From NCBI GenBank assembly GCA_900104565.1, contig LT629952.1, positions 1,611,604-1,675,603 of the forward strand: a DNA stretch of 64,000 nt, written 5' to 3'. Source of the stretch: Ruminococcaceae bacterium Marseille-P2935. Its GTDB lineage: Bacteria; Bacillota; Clostridia; Oscillospirales; Ruminococcaceae. Of the stretch, positions 44,083 through 53,246 are shown in pieces. Below the pieces are notes generated by a model. It made no database searches and was not told the DNA's origin. It worked only from the letters and a program-made list of their open reading frames with translations. Position 1 is the stretch's first letter, and every line of letters begins with the position of its first letter. A program made the translations under genes and the position numbers.

Positions 44083-44545
44083 CCACTGTATAACTACATA
44101 GCGGCAGGGTAAGCGGGGTGGCAAAGCCATCTCGCTCAAACTGTTTTACTCCCCTTTCTCTTTCCGTACTGGCCTAAATATGTTTTTCGATCAAAAAAAC
44201 TGGGCAACGGACCCGTATAGTATCCTTTCTGCAGAGATGCTAATAGCACGCAAGAGCTGTGTTTTCAAACTGAGAATTTAAAAAGGCCGGAAACAAGCTT
44301 TCGCCTTTTGTGCAGGAGCTCATCCTTATAGTTTCTTCCTGTAAAGGAACTATGTTTATTGTAACTAAAACGGAAGGTTGAGTAAACCGCTTGAAAGTTA
44401 GGCAGCAGGCAAAGCCTGCATAACTGTTGTTCCATACCATTGGACGACAGCGAGCCTGCAGCAATCAAGGGTTTTTCAGGTTCATTTTTTAAGACTTTAA
44501 CAAAACTATATTACCGTGACTCTTTTTATGGAGGAATAAAAAGCA
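44083..44545. other. prs-pth intergenic region
   Basis: About 460 bases with no gene. A terminator-like hairpin lies at 44280-44311 (AAAAGGC...GCCTTTT with an inner GAAA/TTTC stem) followed by TTTTGTG. Confidence 0.45.
44280..44311 (+). terminator. Possible terminator of glmU-prs
   Basis: AAAAGGC pairs with GCCTTTT and the inner GAAA with TTTC; one base is bulged. It lies about 200 bases after prs, so a nearer end may exist. Confidence 0.45.
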
Positions 44546-45199
44546 ATGGGCTTTCAACGAATTTTTGCAGGTAAAAACAGTAAAGTGCCTTTTCCCGGCG
44601 CAGCTGCAGCCATGGCCAAAGCGGCAGGCCCGGTGGAATGGCTGGTGGTGGGGTTGGGGAACCCCGGCTCCAAATATGAAAACACCCGTCACAACGCAGG
44701 TTTTTTGGCTTTGGACCGGATTGCCGAAAAAACCGGCGCCAGAATTGACCGGTTAAAATTCAAATCGCTGTGCGGCGAGGCTGCCATTGGCGGTAAAAAA
44801 GTGCTGCTTTTAAAACCCTCCACCTTTATGAACCTGAGCGGCCAAGCCGTTCAGGAGGCAATGGCGTTTTATAAAATACCGCCCGAACGCGTCCTGGTGC
44901 TGTTTGATGATATTTCCCTTGATATCGGGCATATGCGCATCCGGTTAAAGGGCAGCGACGGGGGCCATAATGGCATGAAAAACATTATCTATCTTTCCGG
45001 TTCCGACCAGTTCCCCCGGGTTAAAATTGGGGTTGGCGACAAGCCGCACCCCGATTATGACCTGGCAGATTGGGTGCTCAGCTCCTTTTCAAAAAAGGAT
45101 TTTGAACAGCTGAATCCCCTGTTCGACAATGTCTGCCAATCGGTAAACCTTATCATAGAGGGGAAAGCGGCAGAAGCTATGAACCGTTTTAACCGGTAA
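44546..45199 (+). CDS. pth: Peptidyl-tRNA hydrolase
   Basis: A 217-residue enzyme that releases peptides from peptidyl-tRNA dropped by ribosomes. The core starts WLVVGLGNPGSKYENTRHNA; His49 corresponds to the catalytic His20 of E. coli, followed by Asn50, and Asp121/Asp122 in LFDDISLD matches the catalytic aspartate region. KPSTFMNLSG and GSDGGHNGMKNI are further signatures. About 30 residues precede the core, longer than usual; GGAGG lies 11 bases before the ATG and supports this start, though a shorter start at internal Met23 is possible. mfd follows 33 bases later. Confidence 0.93.
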   Translation: MGFQRIFAGKNSKVPFPGAAAAMAKAAGPVEWLVVGLGNPGSKYENTRHNAGFLALDRIAEKTGARIDRLKFKSLCGEAAIGGKKVLLLKPSTFMNLSGQAVQEAMAFYKIPPERVLVLFDDISLDIGHMRIRLKGSDGGHNGMKNIIYLSGSDQFPRVKIGVGDKPHPDYDLADWVLSSFSKKDFEQLNPLFDNVCQSVNLIIEGKAAEAMNRFNR

Positions 45200-45232
45200 C
45201 CTATTTTTGATTCTTTTTGGAGGTCCCGCCTT

Positions 45233-48200
45233 ATGAACGGCTTTGCCAACCTGCTTGACCCGTTGCCCGAATATCAAAAACTGAAAGCGGCCTTGTCTTC
45301 GGGAAACACCCCAGCCATGGCCGTGGGGCTTTCCCATATCCATAAAGCCCAGTTTATCTTTTCCCTTTGCAGGCAGCTGGGCAAACAGGCGCTTGTAATA
45401 ACCCCTGACGAAGGCGCAGCCTGGCGTTTTTGCGAGGATTTAAACGCCTTGTTTGGGGAGGAGGCCGCTTACCTGTACCCTTCCCGTGACTTTACCTTTC
45501 GCGAGGTGGAGGGGGTTAGCCGGGAATACGAGCATGCCCGGTTAAAGGTGCTGGGGTTAATGGCCTCCGGGCACTGCCCGGTCGTGGTAGGCTCGGCAGA
45601 AGCAGTAAGCCAGCATACCATTCCGCTGCACGAGCTTGCCGCCCATACTACAGTGTTAAAAACGGGCGACAGCTGGCCGCTGCACAAGCTGGCCGAGGTT
45701 TTGCTTGCGGCCGGGTACGAGCGTACCGAGCAGGTGGAAGGGGTCTGCCAGTTTACCATCCGGGGCGGAATTGCCGATTTTTTCCCGCCCCACAGCCCCG
45801 ACCCTTACCGTATTGAATTCTGGGGGGATGAAATTGATACTATCTCCACCTTTAAAACCGAAACCCAGCGTCGGGTCGATACAGTTAAAAGTGTGGTCAT
45901 CACCCCCGCCAGGGAAGCCCTCCCCCCATCTGCAGCAGAACTTTGCACAATTTTGGAAGACGCCGGTGCAAAACTTGCAGGAAAACAGGCGGCCGCAGCC
46001 AAAGAGAAGCTAAAGGCCGACATAGAAAAACTGCGAGGCGGGCTCACCCTGGCCAGCATCGACCGTTTTCTGCCGCTGCTTTACCCCGAGGGGGCTACAG
46101 TGTTTGATTATTGCAATGACCGGCTGGTATTTGTCTGCGACGCTGCCGACTGCCGCGAAACGCTGAAAAATGCTTCCTGGCAGACAGACGAAGATGTGAA
46201 AATGCTTTTTGAAGAGGGGCTTCTTTTTAAAGGCTGCGATCATTTTTATGATGATTTTACCGAAATTACCCGCCGGTTCTGCCAGTTGCCTACCCTTATT
46301 CTGGAAACCTTTACCCGCTCTGCGGGAGAAATCCCCCTCAAAATACTTACCGATATTCAGGCCGTGCAGCTTTCCACCTGGGGCGGCGAAACTGCCTTGT
46401 TAAAAGACGATTTGCGGGACTACCGGACCCGTGGGTTCGGCACCGTGGTGTTTGCCGGTACCAAACGCGCCTGCATGGCGTTGGTGGACGATCTTCATGC
46501 GGCTCATCTTGACGCGGTATACCGGGAAGATGTAAGCGAAGTGCCCCCCGGGGCAATTTATGTGGTGGACAACACCCTTTCGGGCGGGTTTGAATACCCG
46601 TCTATTAAGCTCGCACTGATTACCCATGCCAAAACCACCCCGAAAAAACAAAAGAAAAAACGCAAAGTAAAAAAAGGAGACCAAATAAAAAGCATCTCCG
46701 ACCTTACTGTCGGGGATTACGTGGTGCATATCTCTCACGGCATCGGCGTATTTGATGGTATTGTCAAGCGTGAAATCCAGGGGGTGGTCAAAGACTACCT
46801 GAAAATCCGCTATGCCGGCAGCGATACACTGTTTGTACCGGTCACACAATTGGATTTGGTTTCGAAATATATTGGCGCAAAAAGCGAAAGCGGCGTGCGC
46901 CTTAGCAAGTTAAATTCTGTAGAGTGGCAAAAAACCCGTCAGCGGGTGAAAAAAGCGGTGGCTGAAATGGCCACTGAGCTGATCGCCCTGTACTCCCAGC
47001 GCATGCAGGTGAAGGGTTACGCCTTTGCCCCGGACAGCGACTGGCAGCGTGAATTTGAGGAGCGCTTCCCCTACGAGGAAACCGACGACCAACTGCGCTG
47101 TGTGGAAGAGATTAAAGGGGATATGCAGTCCACCCACCCTATGGACCGGCTGCTCTGCGGCGATGTTGGGTTTGGAAAAACCGAGGTTGCCCTGCGTGCG
47201 GTATTCAAGGCGGTGCTGGATTCCAAGCAGGTGGCCGTGCTGGTGCCTACCACCATACTGGCCTGGCAGCATTATCAAACCTTCCGCAAGCGTCTGGAGG
47301 GCTACCCAATCACAGTAGAGCTGCTTTCCCGTTTCCGTACGCCAAAGCAGCAGGCCCAGATTGTGAAGGACGTGAAAGCCGGACGGGTGGATATTGTAAT
47401 AGGCACCCACCGGGTTTTGCAAAAGGACGTGGAGTTTAAGGACCTGGGACTGTGTGTGATTGACGAAGAACAGCGCTTTGGGGTTGCCCATAAAGAGCGC
47501 TTTAAAGAGATGCGCAAAAATGTAGATGTTCTCACCCTGTCGGCTACGCCGATTCCCCGCACCCTGAATATGGCCATGTCGGGAATCCGGGACATGTCGG
47601 TGATCGAGGAAGCTCCTCAGGATCGCTACCCCGTGCAAACCTATGTGCTGGAGCATGACTGGGGTGTATTGGCCGAGGCCATGCGCAAAGAGCTGCGCCG
47701 CGGCGGGCAGGTATTCTACCTGCATAACCGGGTAGAATCCATTGACAGCTGCGCCGCAAGAATTCAGCAGCTGCTGCCGGATGCTCGAATTCTGACCGCC
47801 CATGGAAAGATGGGCGAAGACCAGCTTTCGCGGGTATGGCGGCAGCTGATGGATCACGAAATCGATATTCTGGTGTGCACTACCATTATCGAAACCGGTG
47901 TGGATGTGGCCAACTGCAATACGCTGATTATTGAAGACGCCGATAAAATGGGGCTTTCCCAGCTTTACCAGCTCAGGGGCCGCGTGGGTCGTTCCACCCG
48001 GCGTGCCTTTGCTTACTTTACCTTTACCCGGGGCAAGGCCCTCACCGATATTGCCTCCAAACGGTTGGCCGCCATTCGCGAATTTACCTCGTTTGGTTCA
48101 GGGTTCCGCATTGCCATGCGAGATTTGGAGATTCGCGGCGCAGGCAACATTTTAGGCGCCCAGCAGCATGGCCATATGGAGGCAGTGGGCTACGACATGT

Positions 48201-48694
48201 ACCTGCGGCTGCTTGGGGAAGCTGTCAGCGAGCAGAAAGGTGAACCTGTCAAACAGGCCGAAGAATGTACAGTAGATATCCAGGTAGACGCCCATATCCC
48301 CGAAAAATATATCGTTAACCTTTCACAGCGGATTGACATTTACAAAAAAATTGCCGCAATAACCGATGAAGAGGACGCCATGGATGTGATTGACGAGCTG
48401 ATTGACCGGTTTGGCGACCCGCCTGCCGCTGTAAAGGGCCTGGTGGACGTCGCGCTGGTGAGGGGCACGGCTGCCGCCATGGGGATTGCCGAAATTTCGC
48501 AGCAGGAGGACCGCATTTTGCTTTACCCCCAGCGGCTTGATTTGGAAAAAGCAGCAGGGCTTGCCTCCCGAATGAAAGGACGCGTCCTGGTAAATGCCGG
48601 AGACCGCCCCTACCTTTGCGTAAAAATGCTAAAAGGACAAAAACCAGTGGATCTAATCCGCGAAACGCTTAAGGCTATGCAGGAATGTTCATAA
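45233..48694 (+). CDS. mfd: Transcription-repair coupling factor
   Basis: An 1153-residue SF2 translocase that removes RNA polymerase stalled at DNA lesions and recruits UvrA. Domain order is the UvrB-homology N-terminal part (GIADFFPPHSPDPYRIEFWG), a linker, the CarD-type RNA polymerase interaction domain (IKSISDLTVGDYVVHISHGI near residue 485), then the RecG-like helicase with Walker A (LLCGDVGFGKTEVALRA), Walker B (CVIDEEQRFGV) and TRG motif, and a C-terminal regulatory domain. Length is normal. GGAGG lies 9 bases before the ATG. Confidence 0.96.
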   Translation: MNGFANLLDPLPEYQKLKAALSSGNTPAMAVGLSHIHKAQFIFSLCRQLGKQALVITPDEGAAWRFCEDLNALFGEEAAYLYPSRDFTFREVEGVSREYEHARLKVLGLMASGHCPVVVGSAEAVSQHTIPLHELAAHTTVLKTGDSWPLHKLAEVLLAAGYERTEQVEGVCQFTIRGGIADFFPPHSPDPYRIEFWGDEIDTISTFKTETQRRVDTVKSVVITPAREALPPSAAELCTILEDAGAKLAGKQAAAAKEKLKADIEKLRGGLTLASIDRFLPLLYPEGATVFDYCNDRLVFVCDAADCRETLKNASWQTDEDVKMLFEEGLLFKGCDHFYDDFTEITRRFCQLPTLILETFTRSAGEIPLKILTDIQAVQLSTWGGETALLKDDLRDYRTRGFGTVVFAGTKRACMALVDDLHAAHLDAVYREDVSEVPPGAIYVVDNTLSGGFEYPSIKLALITHAKTTPKKQKKKRKVKKGDQIKSISDLTVGDYVVHISHGIGVFDGIVKREIQGVVKDYLKIRYAGSDTLFVPVTQLDLVSKYIGAKSESGVRLSKLNSVEWQKTRQRVKKAVAEMATELIALYSQRMQVKGYAFAPDSDWQREFEERFPYEETDDQLRCVEEIKGDMQSTHPMDRLLCGDVGFGKTEVALRAVFKAVLDSKQVAVLVPTTILAWQHYQTFRKRLEGYPITVELLSRFRTPKQQAQIVKDVKAGRVDIVIGTHRVLQKDVEFKDLGLCVIDEEQRFGVAHKERFKEMRKNVDVLTLSATPIPRTLNMAMSGIRDMSVIEEAPQDRYPVQTYVLEHDWGVLAEAMRKELRRGGQVFYLHNRVESIDSCAARIQQLLPDARILTAHGKMGEDQLSRVWRQLMDHEIDILVCTTIIETGVDVANCNTLIIEDADKMGLSQLYQLRGRVGRSTRRAFAYFTFTRGKALTDIASKRLAAIREFTSFGSGFRIAMRDLEIRGAGNILGAQQHGHMEAVGYDMYLRLLGEAVSEQKGEPVKQAEECTVDIQVDAHIPEKYIVNLSQRIDIYKKIAAITDEEDAMDVIDELIDRFGDPPAAVKGLVDVALVRGTAAAMGIAEISQQEDRILLYPQRLDLEKAAGLASRMKGRVLVNAGDRPYLCVKMLKGQKPVDLIRETLKAMQECS

Positions 48695-48701
48695 TTTTTT
48701 G

Positions 48702-48730
48702 TGGACTTTTTCTTATCTTCGCGGTATAAT
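48702..48730 (+). promoter_or_regulatory. Promoter of the PrsA-like gene
   Basis: TGGACT (48702-48707) and TATAAT (48725-48730) are 17 bp apart, directly after the mfd stop codon. Confidence 0.6.
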
Positions 48731-48772
48731 AGCCAAGTACCGACCTTTTATAGGGAAAACAGGAGGTTAAAA

Positions 48773-49810
48773 ATGAAAGCTTTTAAAAAGATCATGGCGG
48801 CTGGCTTGTCCGCAATGATGATATTGGGCCTGGCTGCGTGCAACAAGGATTATACCTGGTCTGTACGTTTTCAGGACGAAACCTATTCCAGCGGTTATTA
48901 CATTGTAAATTTGATGAATGCTTATCTTTCCGCTTCCAACAAAATGGAGGATCCTACCGCTGATGTGCTGAAGCAAAAATTTGATGATAAGGACGCTTCC
49001 CAGTGGATTACCGATACCGCCCGCCAGGAAATTCTAAAAGATATGGCTACCCGCGCCAAATTTGCTGAAATGGGCCTGACCATGAACGATGACGACTTTG
49101 CTACCGTGGAAGCTTACACCGAGTATCAGTGGTCCTATGTTTCCGCCATTTACGAAAATAATGGCGTCAGCAAAGATAGCTACAAAAAGATGATTGAATC
49201 CAACGTGATTGCAAACAACGTCTTTTTAGCTTACTTTGGTGAAAACGGCACCGAGCCGGTAAGTACCGACGAAGTGAAAAAGTATTTGGAAGATAATTAC
49301 TACGTTGCAACCCAAATTGCGTATTCCAAACCCGCTGAAGATGCCGAGGATAAAGAATCTAAGCTAAAAGAGATTCAGGACAAGGCCCAGGACATTATTA
49401 ACCGGGTGGAAAAAGGTGAAAAGTTCAACGATTTATACAATGAGTATAAAAAATCTGTTTATGGCGATTCTGTAACTATTAATGAAAATGATTATGAAAA
49501 CTACATTCAAATCAAAAAAGACGGCACGGACACCACCGTTTCAGAGCAGGTTTTGAAGGCGCTGGAAAGCGCGGAATACGGCAAGCCCTTTATTGTAGAG
49601 GATGACAAGTACGTTTATGTTTTGGAAAAAGAGGACGCCCTCGGCAATGCCGATTATGTAAAGAGCAAATATGAAACCGTGCTGTTTACCCTAAAATCTG
49701 ACGCTTTTGCTGACCTGCAGGACCAGTGGGCAGAAGGTATTACTGACCAGGTAACCTTTAATAAAGATACTATCAACTATTACACCCCAAAAAAGATTAA
49801 AATTAGCTAA
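48773..49810 (+). CDS. PrsA-like extracytoplasmic foldase lipoprotein
   Basis: A 345-residue lipoprotein with a basic N-terminus and a lipobox ILGLAAC (Cys near residue 23). The body is a SurA/PrsA-type N-terminal helical domain followed by residues about 150-260 that align loosely with a parvulin (PpiC) domain (STDEVKKYLEDNYY to YGKPFIVEDDKYVYVL). The parvulin core is degenerate, so it may be a chaperone without isomerase activity. The ATG at 48773 has AGGAGG close upstream. It follows mfd, a conserved pairing in Clostridia, and has its own promoter and terminator. Confidence 0.8.
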   Translation: MKAFKKIMAAGLSAMMILGLAACNKDYTWSVRFQDETYSSGYYIVNLMNAYLSASNKMEDPTADVLKQKFDDKDASQWITDTARQEILKDMATRAKFAEMGLTMNDDDFATVEAYTEYQWSYVSAIYENNGVSKDSYKKMIESNVIANNVFLAYFGENGTEPVSTDEVKKYLEDNYYVATQIAYSKPAEDAEDKESKLKEIQDKAQDIINRVEKGEKFNDLYNEYKKSVYGDSVTINENDYENYIQIKKDGTDTTVSEQVLKALESAEYGKPFIVEDDKYVYVLEKEDALGNADYVKSKYETVLFTLKSDAFADLQDQWAEGITDQVTFNKDTINYYTPKKIKIS

Positions 49811-49877
49811 TTCCCCTTTTTCAGCTTTTACCATTTGATTTTGATCTTATGGATTAGCATAATCATACAGGTTTAAC

Positions 49878-49917
49878 AATCAGCGCTGCTGGCAAAACCG
49901 GCCGCGCTGATTTTTTT
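49878..49917 (+). terminator. Terminator of the PrsA-like gene
   Basis: AATCAGCGC pairs with GCGCTGATT, GCTGG pairs with CCGGC inside, and TTTTT follows the stem. Confidence 0.85.
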
Positions 49918-49985
49918 GATTGAATGACAAATACGCATTATCAGTTTTTATAATTGAGATTGTATATAGAGTAGGTGAAAGATGA

Positions 49986-50207
49986 TTAGTTGAGGCAAAA
50001 GGGCAAATTGACTCGACACTGCACAAGCTAAAAGAAACAGTGAAAACACTGGAATCAATAGAGAATGTGGAAAGATATAAGCCACAAATCGCCTTGGCAA
50101 AAAGACGAATCAGGGCCTTTAAAATCGCTAATAATTTCATAGAAAATAAGATGAAAACAGATGAGAACCACGTTTTCCGGTGTGTCAGACGCCCTTGTCA
50201 ACGATAA
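49986..50207 (+). pseudogene. Decayed gene fragment (helical protein remnant)
   Basis: An open frame of 73 codons with no start codon; an in-frame TGA lies one codon upstream and further stops precede it. The predicted peptide is clearly protein-like, charged and helical (QIDSTLHKLKETVKTLE, then PQIALAKRRIRAFKIANNF). It ends in an unrelated-looking CVRRPCQR tail. It resembles the 3' part of a lost gene; I do not recognise the family. A minus-strand open frame across it is its shadow. Confidence 0.4.
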
Positions 50208-50625
50208 AAGGAACGGCTTACTTTTTCAATGGCAGGCCGCTGCATAGAAGGCGTGAAAAAACCTGTAATCATACGCCTTCATTCAAGCACCATTGAAACA
50301 CTATTTTTTATTGTTTGAGGGCGAGGGTTTCCTGCCTAGCCGGTTTCTATTAATATGCAGAAACCATAAAAGCGGAACTGTTTTAAGAATAAACGGCGGC
50401 TGTATATGGCTGCCCGGGCCGTCATTTTTTTATGCATAGCCAAGCTCTCACATCAAAAATCAGCGGCCGGATGCGACTGCAATTTAAAATAGCTGCAGGT
50501 TTCAAATTTATTGGACTGCAGTGCACTGGAATATGTAGAATTTTATACCGTTTTAACACGGATTTGAAAAGCTTAACCCCCTTTTTATTTTTATTCTCCT
50601 ACAATAAAAGCAGGGAGGAATAAAA
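50208..50625. other. Non-coding region
   Basis: No gene or clear regulatory site seen in about 420 bases. It follows the decayed fragment and looks like degraded sequence. Confidence 0.4.
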
Positions 50626-50832
50626 ATGTTTCAATTGAATCATAAAAGTGAAGCTGTTCAAAAACCATTCCGGCATTGCTGGTTCGACATCAAATTGGAA
50701 AAATTTGCAATACAACACCCTTATCTTGTTTTTTGGCTGGCCTTCGCGGGAATTCCAGCTGCAGTACTCCTTACCGTTGGCATTGCAACTGCTGTCCTTT
50801 CCCAGTCTCTGACATGGCTCATGGGCAGATGA
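50626..50832 (+). CDS. Small single-span membrane protein, unknown function
   Basis: A 68-residue protein: a polar N-terminus with several Lys and His residues, one long hydrophobic helix (about residues 34-60, YLVFWLAFAGIPAAVLLTVG onward) and a short WLMGR end. GGAGG lies 7 bases before the ATG, which is the main support for real expression. No homologue is recognised and no operon partner is present. The isolated setting in a degraded region keeps confidence moderate. Confidence 0.6.
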   Translation: MFQLNHKSEAVQKPFRHCWFDIKLEKFAIQHPYLVFWLAFAGIPAAVLLTVGIATAVLSQSLTWLMGR

Positions 50833-51130
50833 AGCCAGCTTTTTTGCTTTTACTGTTTTAAGTCAGAGTAATTTGAATTTTGGCCTTTTATCTGCCCTGG
50901 CTCCGGCCATACAGAAACCAATCCCCCAAAAGGCTTTTGTATGCCCTTTACCTTTTTGCCGTTTTACCGACAAATAAGAACGTTATTCAAACCAGATGCC
51001 TGCTCTGTATCTAAAAGGCTGCTGTGTCGGTACCCAAGTAAACGCTTGCTGTTTTGAAATGCAGATGCTATGCTATAAAAAATATCTTATGCCTGTATGA
51101 ACAGGACGGCCGGCGCATACGGGAGGGAAA

Positions 51131-51169
51131 ATGGACAAAAAATTATATCCTATAATTTTCAAACGGTAA
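51131..51169 (+). CDS. Possible 12-residue leader peptide or gene-start remnant
   Basis: MDKKLYPIIFKR is read from an ATG preceded by GGGAGGGAAA and ends at TAA. An extended -10 promoter (TTGAAA 51054, TGC-TATAAA 51071-51079) lies upstream and a terminator at 51359-51394 downstream. The sequence vaguely resembles the start of type I phosphomannose isomerases, so it could be what is left of a lost gene. Confidence 0.3.
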   Translation: MDKKLYPIIFKR

Positions 51170-51358
51170 TTTCATCTTTTTAAAAATACGCTGATAATTT
51201 TTCCTGGGGAATTGATCAGAAAAACTTTATTTTGATGAGTCAGGCGGCCATCTTGATAAAACTTTAGTTGCCGAATATGCGTTTCTTTTATAAGTCAGTA
51301 TTTATTAAGCAGATTATGTACAGACGTCAGCTGCAAAGCAATGTGCCTTAAAAAACGC

Positions 51359-51394
51359 CCTGAACCGGCATGTAAATCGGTTCAGGGCTTTATT
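51359..51394 (+). terminator. Terminator of the orphan unit
   Basis: GCCCTGAACCG pairs with CGGTTCAGGGC around a ten-base loop, followed by TTTATTATTTT. Confidence 0.75.
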
Positions 51395-51750
51395 ATTTTG
51401 CGTCAAACAACCGAATCACCTTTTTCCTTTGAAAAGGCGGGGTATTCCGCGCCCTGACAGGGCAATTTGCCTGTGCTCCTTTACCCGGCCGGAAGCAGAT
51501 TTTTACTGCCTGCGTGCCAAGTACAAAATGCAGGAAGATTTTACCACTGACCGGTGGACGAATCCTGCTGAACTCTGTCAAAAGCGCTGCTCCAAGCCAT
51601 AAAGGCAGTAGAAGTGTTTTCCATCGTTAATAAGAATTTGAAGCTTTTTGGGTACCCACTCATTGCCAGCATTTTACTGTCAAAATTGTGTAGCCAGCAT
51701 AAGGAAAGCGCCTCCGTTTTCGGCCTGCACATTTTGGTATACGCTAAAAC

Positions 51751-51782
51751 GGCGGCTGGCTGCTTGAAAGCAGCCGGCCGCC
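51751..51782 (-). terminator. Terminator of the argS/MetH-like unit
   Basis: GGCGGC and GGCTGCTT on one arm pair with AAGCAGCC and GCCGCC on the other; TTTT follows on the minus strand. It lies about 70 bases after the methyltransferase stop codon. Confidence 0.65.
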
Positions 51783-51853
51783 ACATAAAAAACCGAAATA
51801 ATTGAAAAACTGCAGCTTTTTAACCATATGGTTTTCGTTTTTCCCCAATGCCC

Positions 51854-53083
51854 CTATATAACAATGGCTCCATAGGCCGTTGCAAGCCTGTGAATCGTTT
51901 CCTCCGGCAGTTCGCTGCGGGAATCAATAATCGCCCTTCCGTTAAACAACATCAGAGCCGCTTCCAACGCCTCTTCATTTTCTGAAATAAAGCTGACCGG
52001 AACCCGCGCCATATGGGCGTTTTGGCTGAACTGATAAGCATCGTCAAAGCTGGTCACGTGTATTAAAACCGTGTCCCCTTCTTCTTCATCTGCATCAATC
52101 AGCTCGTCGCTCATATCTACGCTGCATTCCAGTGGTTCTCCAAACTGAATATTCTCATCCATAAAGAAAACCTGCGATTCATTGGCCGCTATCATCTCAT
52201 CCGGTTCTTTTGGGGTTGCTGCGCCACCAAAATCATACCCATCCAACATAGAGCGAATCGCCGCCAGGTGCGCGGGGGTTGTTCCGCAGCAGCCGCCAAT
52301 GATCGTTGCCCCCGCCTGCAGCAGCTCTTTCATCTCTTCTGCCATTTCTTCCGGAGACATGGTAAAGCCGCCGGGATGGTTCTCATCCGGTACGCCGGCG
52401 TTTGGTTTGGCGATTAAAGGAATTTGTGCATAAGGCGCAATCCGGGCAATCTGTTCGGCCAGGCTGTGAGGCCCTTCCGAGCAGTTCAGTCCAAAGGCAC
52501 TTACCCCCAACCCCTGTAAAGTAATCAGCGCCGCTAAAATATCGGTGCCCGAAATGGTACGGCCGCCGGGGCCTATGGTCATGGTTGCAAAAATGGGTAA
52601 CCCTGCCTGCCGTGCACCTAACACTGCGGCTCTGGTTTCCAAAAGAGACATCATGGTTTCAATCACAATCAGGTCGGCGCCAGCCGCCTTCAAATAAAGG
52701 GCCTGCTCGGCGTAAACACCCACCAAATCCATAAATTTCATGTCGCCAAACGGTTCGCAAAACTGCCCGGTGGGGGACATATCACCCGCTACCAGCGCCC
52801 TGTCCCCTGCAGCTTGCTTGCTCAAAGCCACCAGGCTGGCATTCAGTTCTTTCAGCTGTCCCTCCAGGCCATAATGTTTCATTTTTACTGCATTGGCCGA
52901 AAAGGTGGGCGCATAGATAATATCGCTTCCAGCTTCAACAAACTGCTTTTGCAGCTGCAGAATCACCTGCGGGTTGTCCAATACCCACTGCTCCACACAG
53001 ACCCCCTGAGGCATACCTGCAGCAATCAGGTTGGTGCCGGTAGCTCCGTCTAACAATAATGGTGGTTTCAGTCTACTGTCCAT
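51854..53083 (-). CDS. Homocysteine S-methyltransferase-domain protein (shortened MetH-like)
   Basis: A 409-residue protein. Residues about 1-290 form the Hcy-binding barrel: LLLDGATGTNL at the start, and the zinc ligands in FGLNCSEGP and GGCCGTTPAHL are present. The last 110 residues resemble the beginning of a MetH pterin-binding domain (LFNGRAIIDSRSE, YGAIVI at the very end) and then stop. No cobalamin or reactivation domain is present, so methyl transfer from methyl-THF would need a partner. An ATG at 53083 gives the family N-terminus; the frame is open further upstream into argS, but no good start exists there. Confidence 0.82.
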   Translation of the reverse strand: MDSRLKPPLLLDGATGTNLIAAGMPQGVCVEQWVLDNPQVILQLQKQFVEAGSDIIYAPTFSANAVKMKHYGLEGQLKELNASLVALSKQAAGDRALVAGDMSPTGQFCEPFGDMKFMDLVGVYAEQALYLKAAGADLIVIETMMSLLETRAAVLGARQAGLPIFATMTIGPGGRTISGTDILAALITLQGLGVSAFGLNCSEGPHSLAEQIARIAPYAQIPLIAKPNAGVPDENHPGGFTMSPEEMAEEMKELLQAGATIIGGCCGTTPAHLAAIRSMLDGYDFGGAATPKEPDEMIAANESQVFFMDENIQFGEPLECSVDMSDELIDADEEEGDTVLIHVTSFDDAYQFSQNAHMARVPVSFISENEEALEAALMLFNGRAIIDSRSELPEETIHRLATAYGAIVI

Positions 53084-53246
53084 TAGCCTAACATCACGGT
53101 CCTTTCTTAAAGCCTGTATTTCTTCATGGGTTTTCTGTCGGTTGGCTTCACGCAAAGCAGCTGGCAGAAGCTCTGCCAGGCTGTAAAATATGAAACTGCG
53201 ATTTAACCCATAGTCTGCTACATAGGTCCTGGTATAGAATACCTGA

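Larger units (their letters stand above)
50833..51750. other. Long non-coding region with an orphan transcription unit
   Basis: No normal gene. It contains an extended -10 promoter (51054-51079), a 12-codon open frame behind a strong ribosome site (51131-51169), and a terminator (51359-51394). The stretch 51400-51750 shows nothing convincing. Confidence 0.45.

Noticed and set aside
46910-47857. A 315-codon minus-strand frame opposite mfd
   Set aside because: Shadow of mfd; composition is unlike a real protein and no start signals are present.
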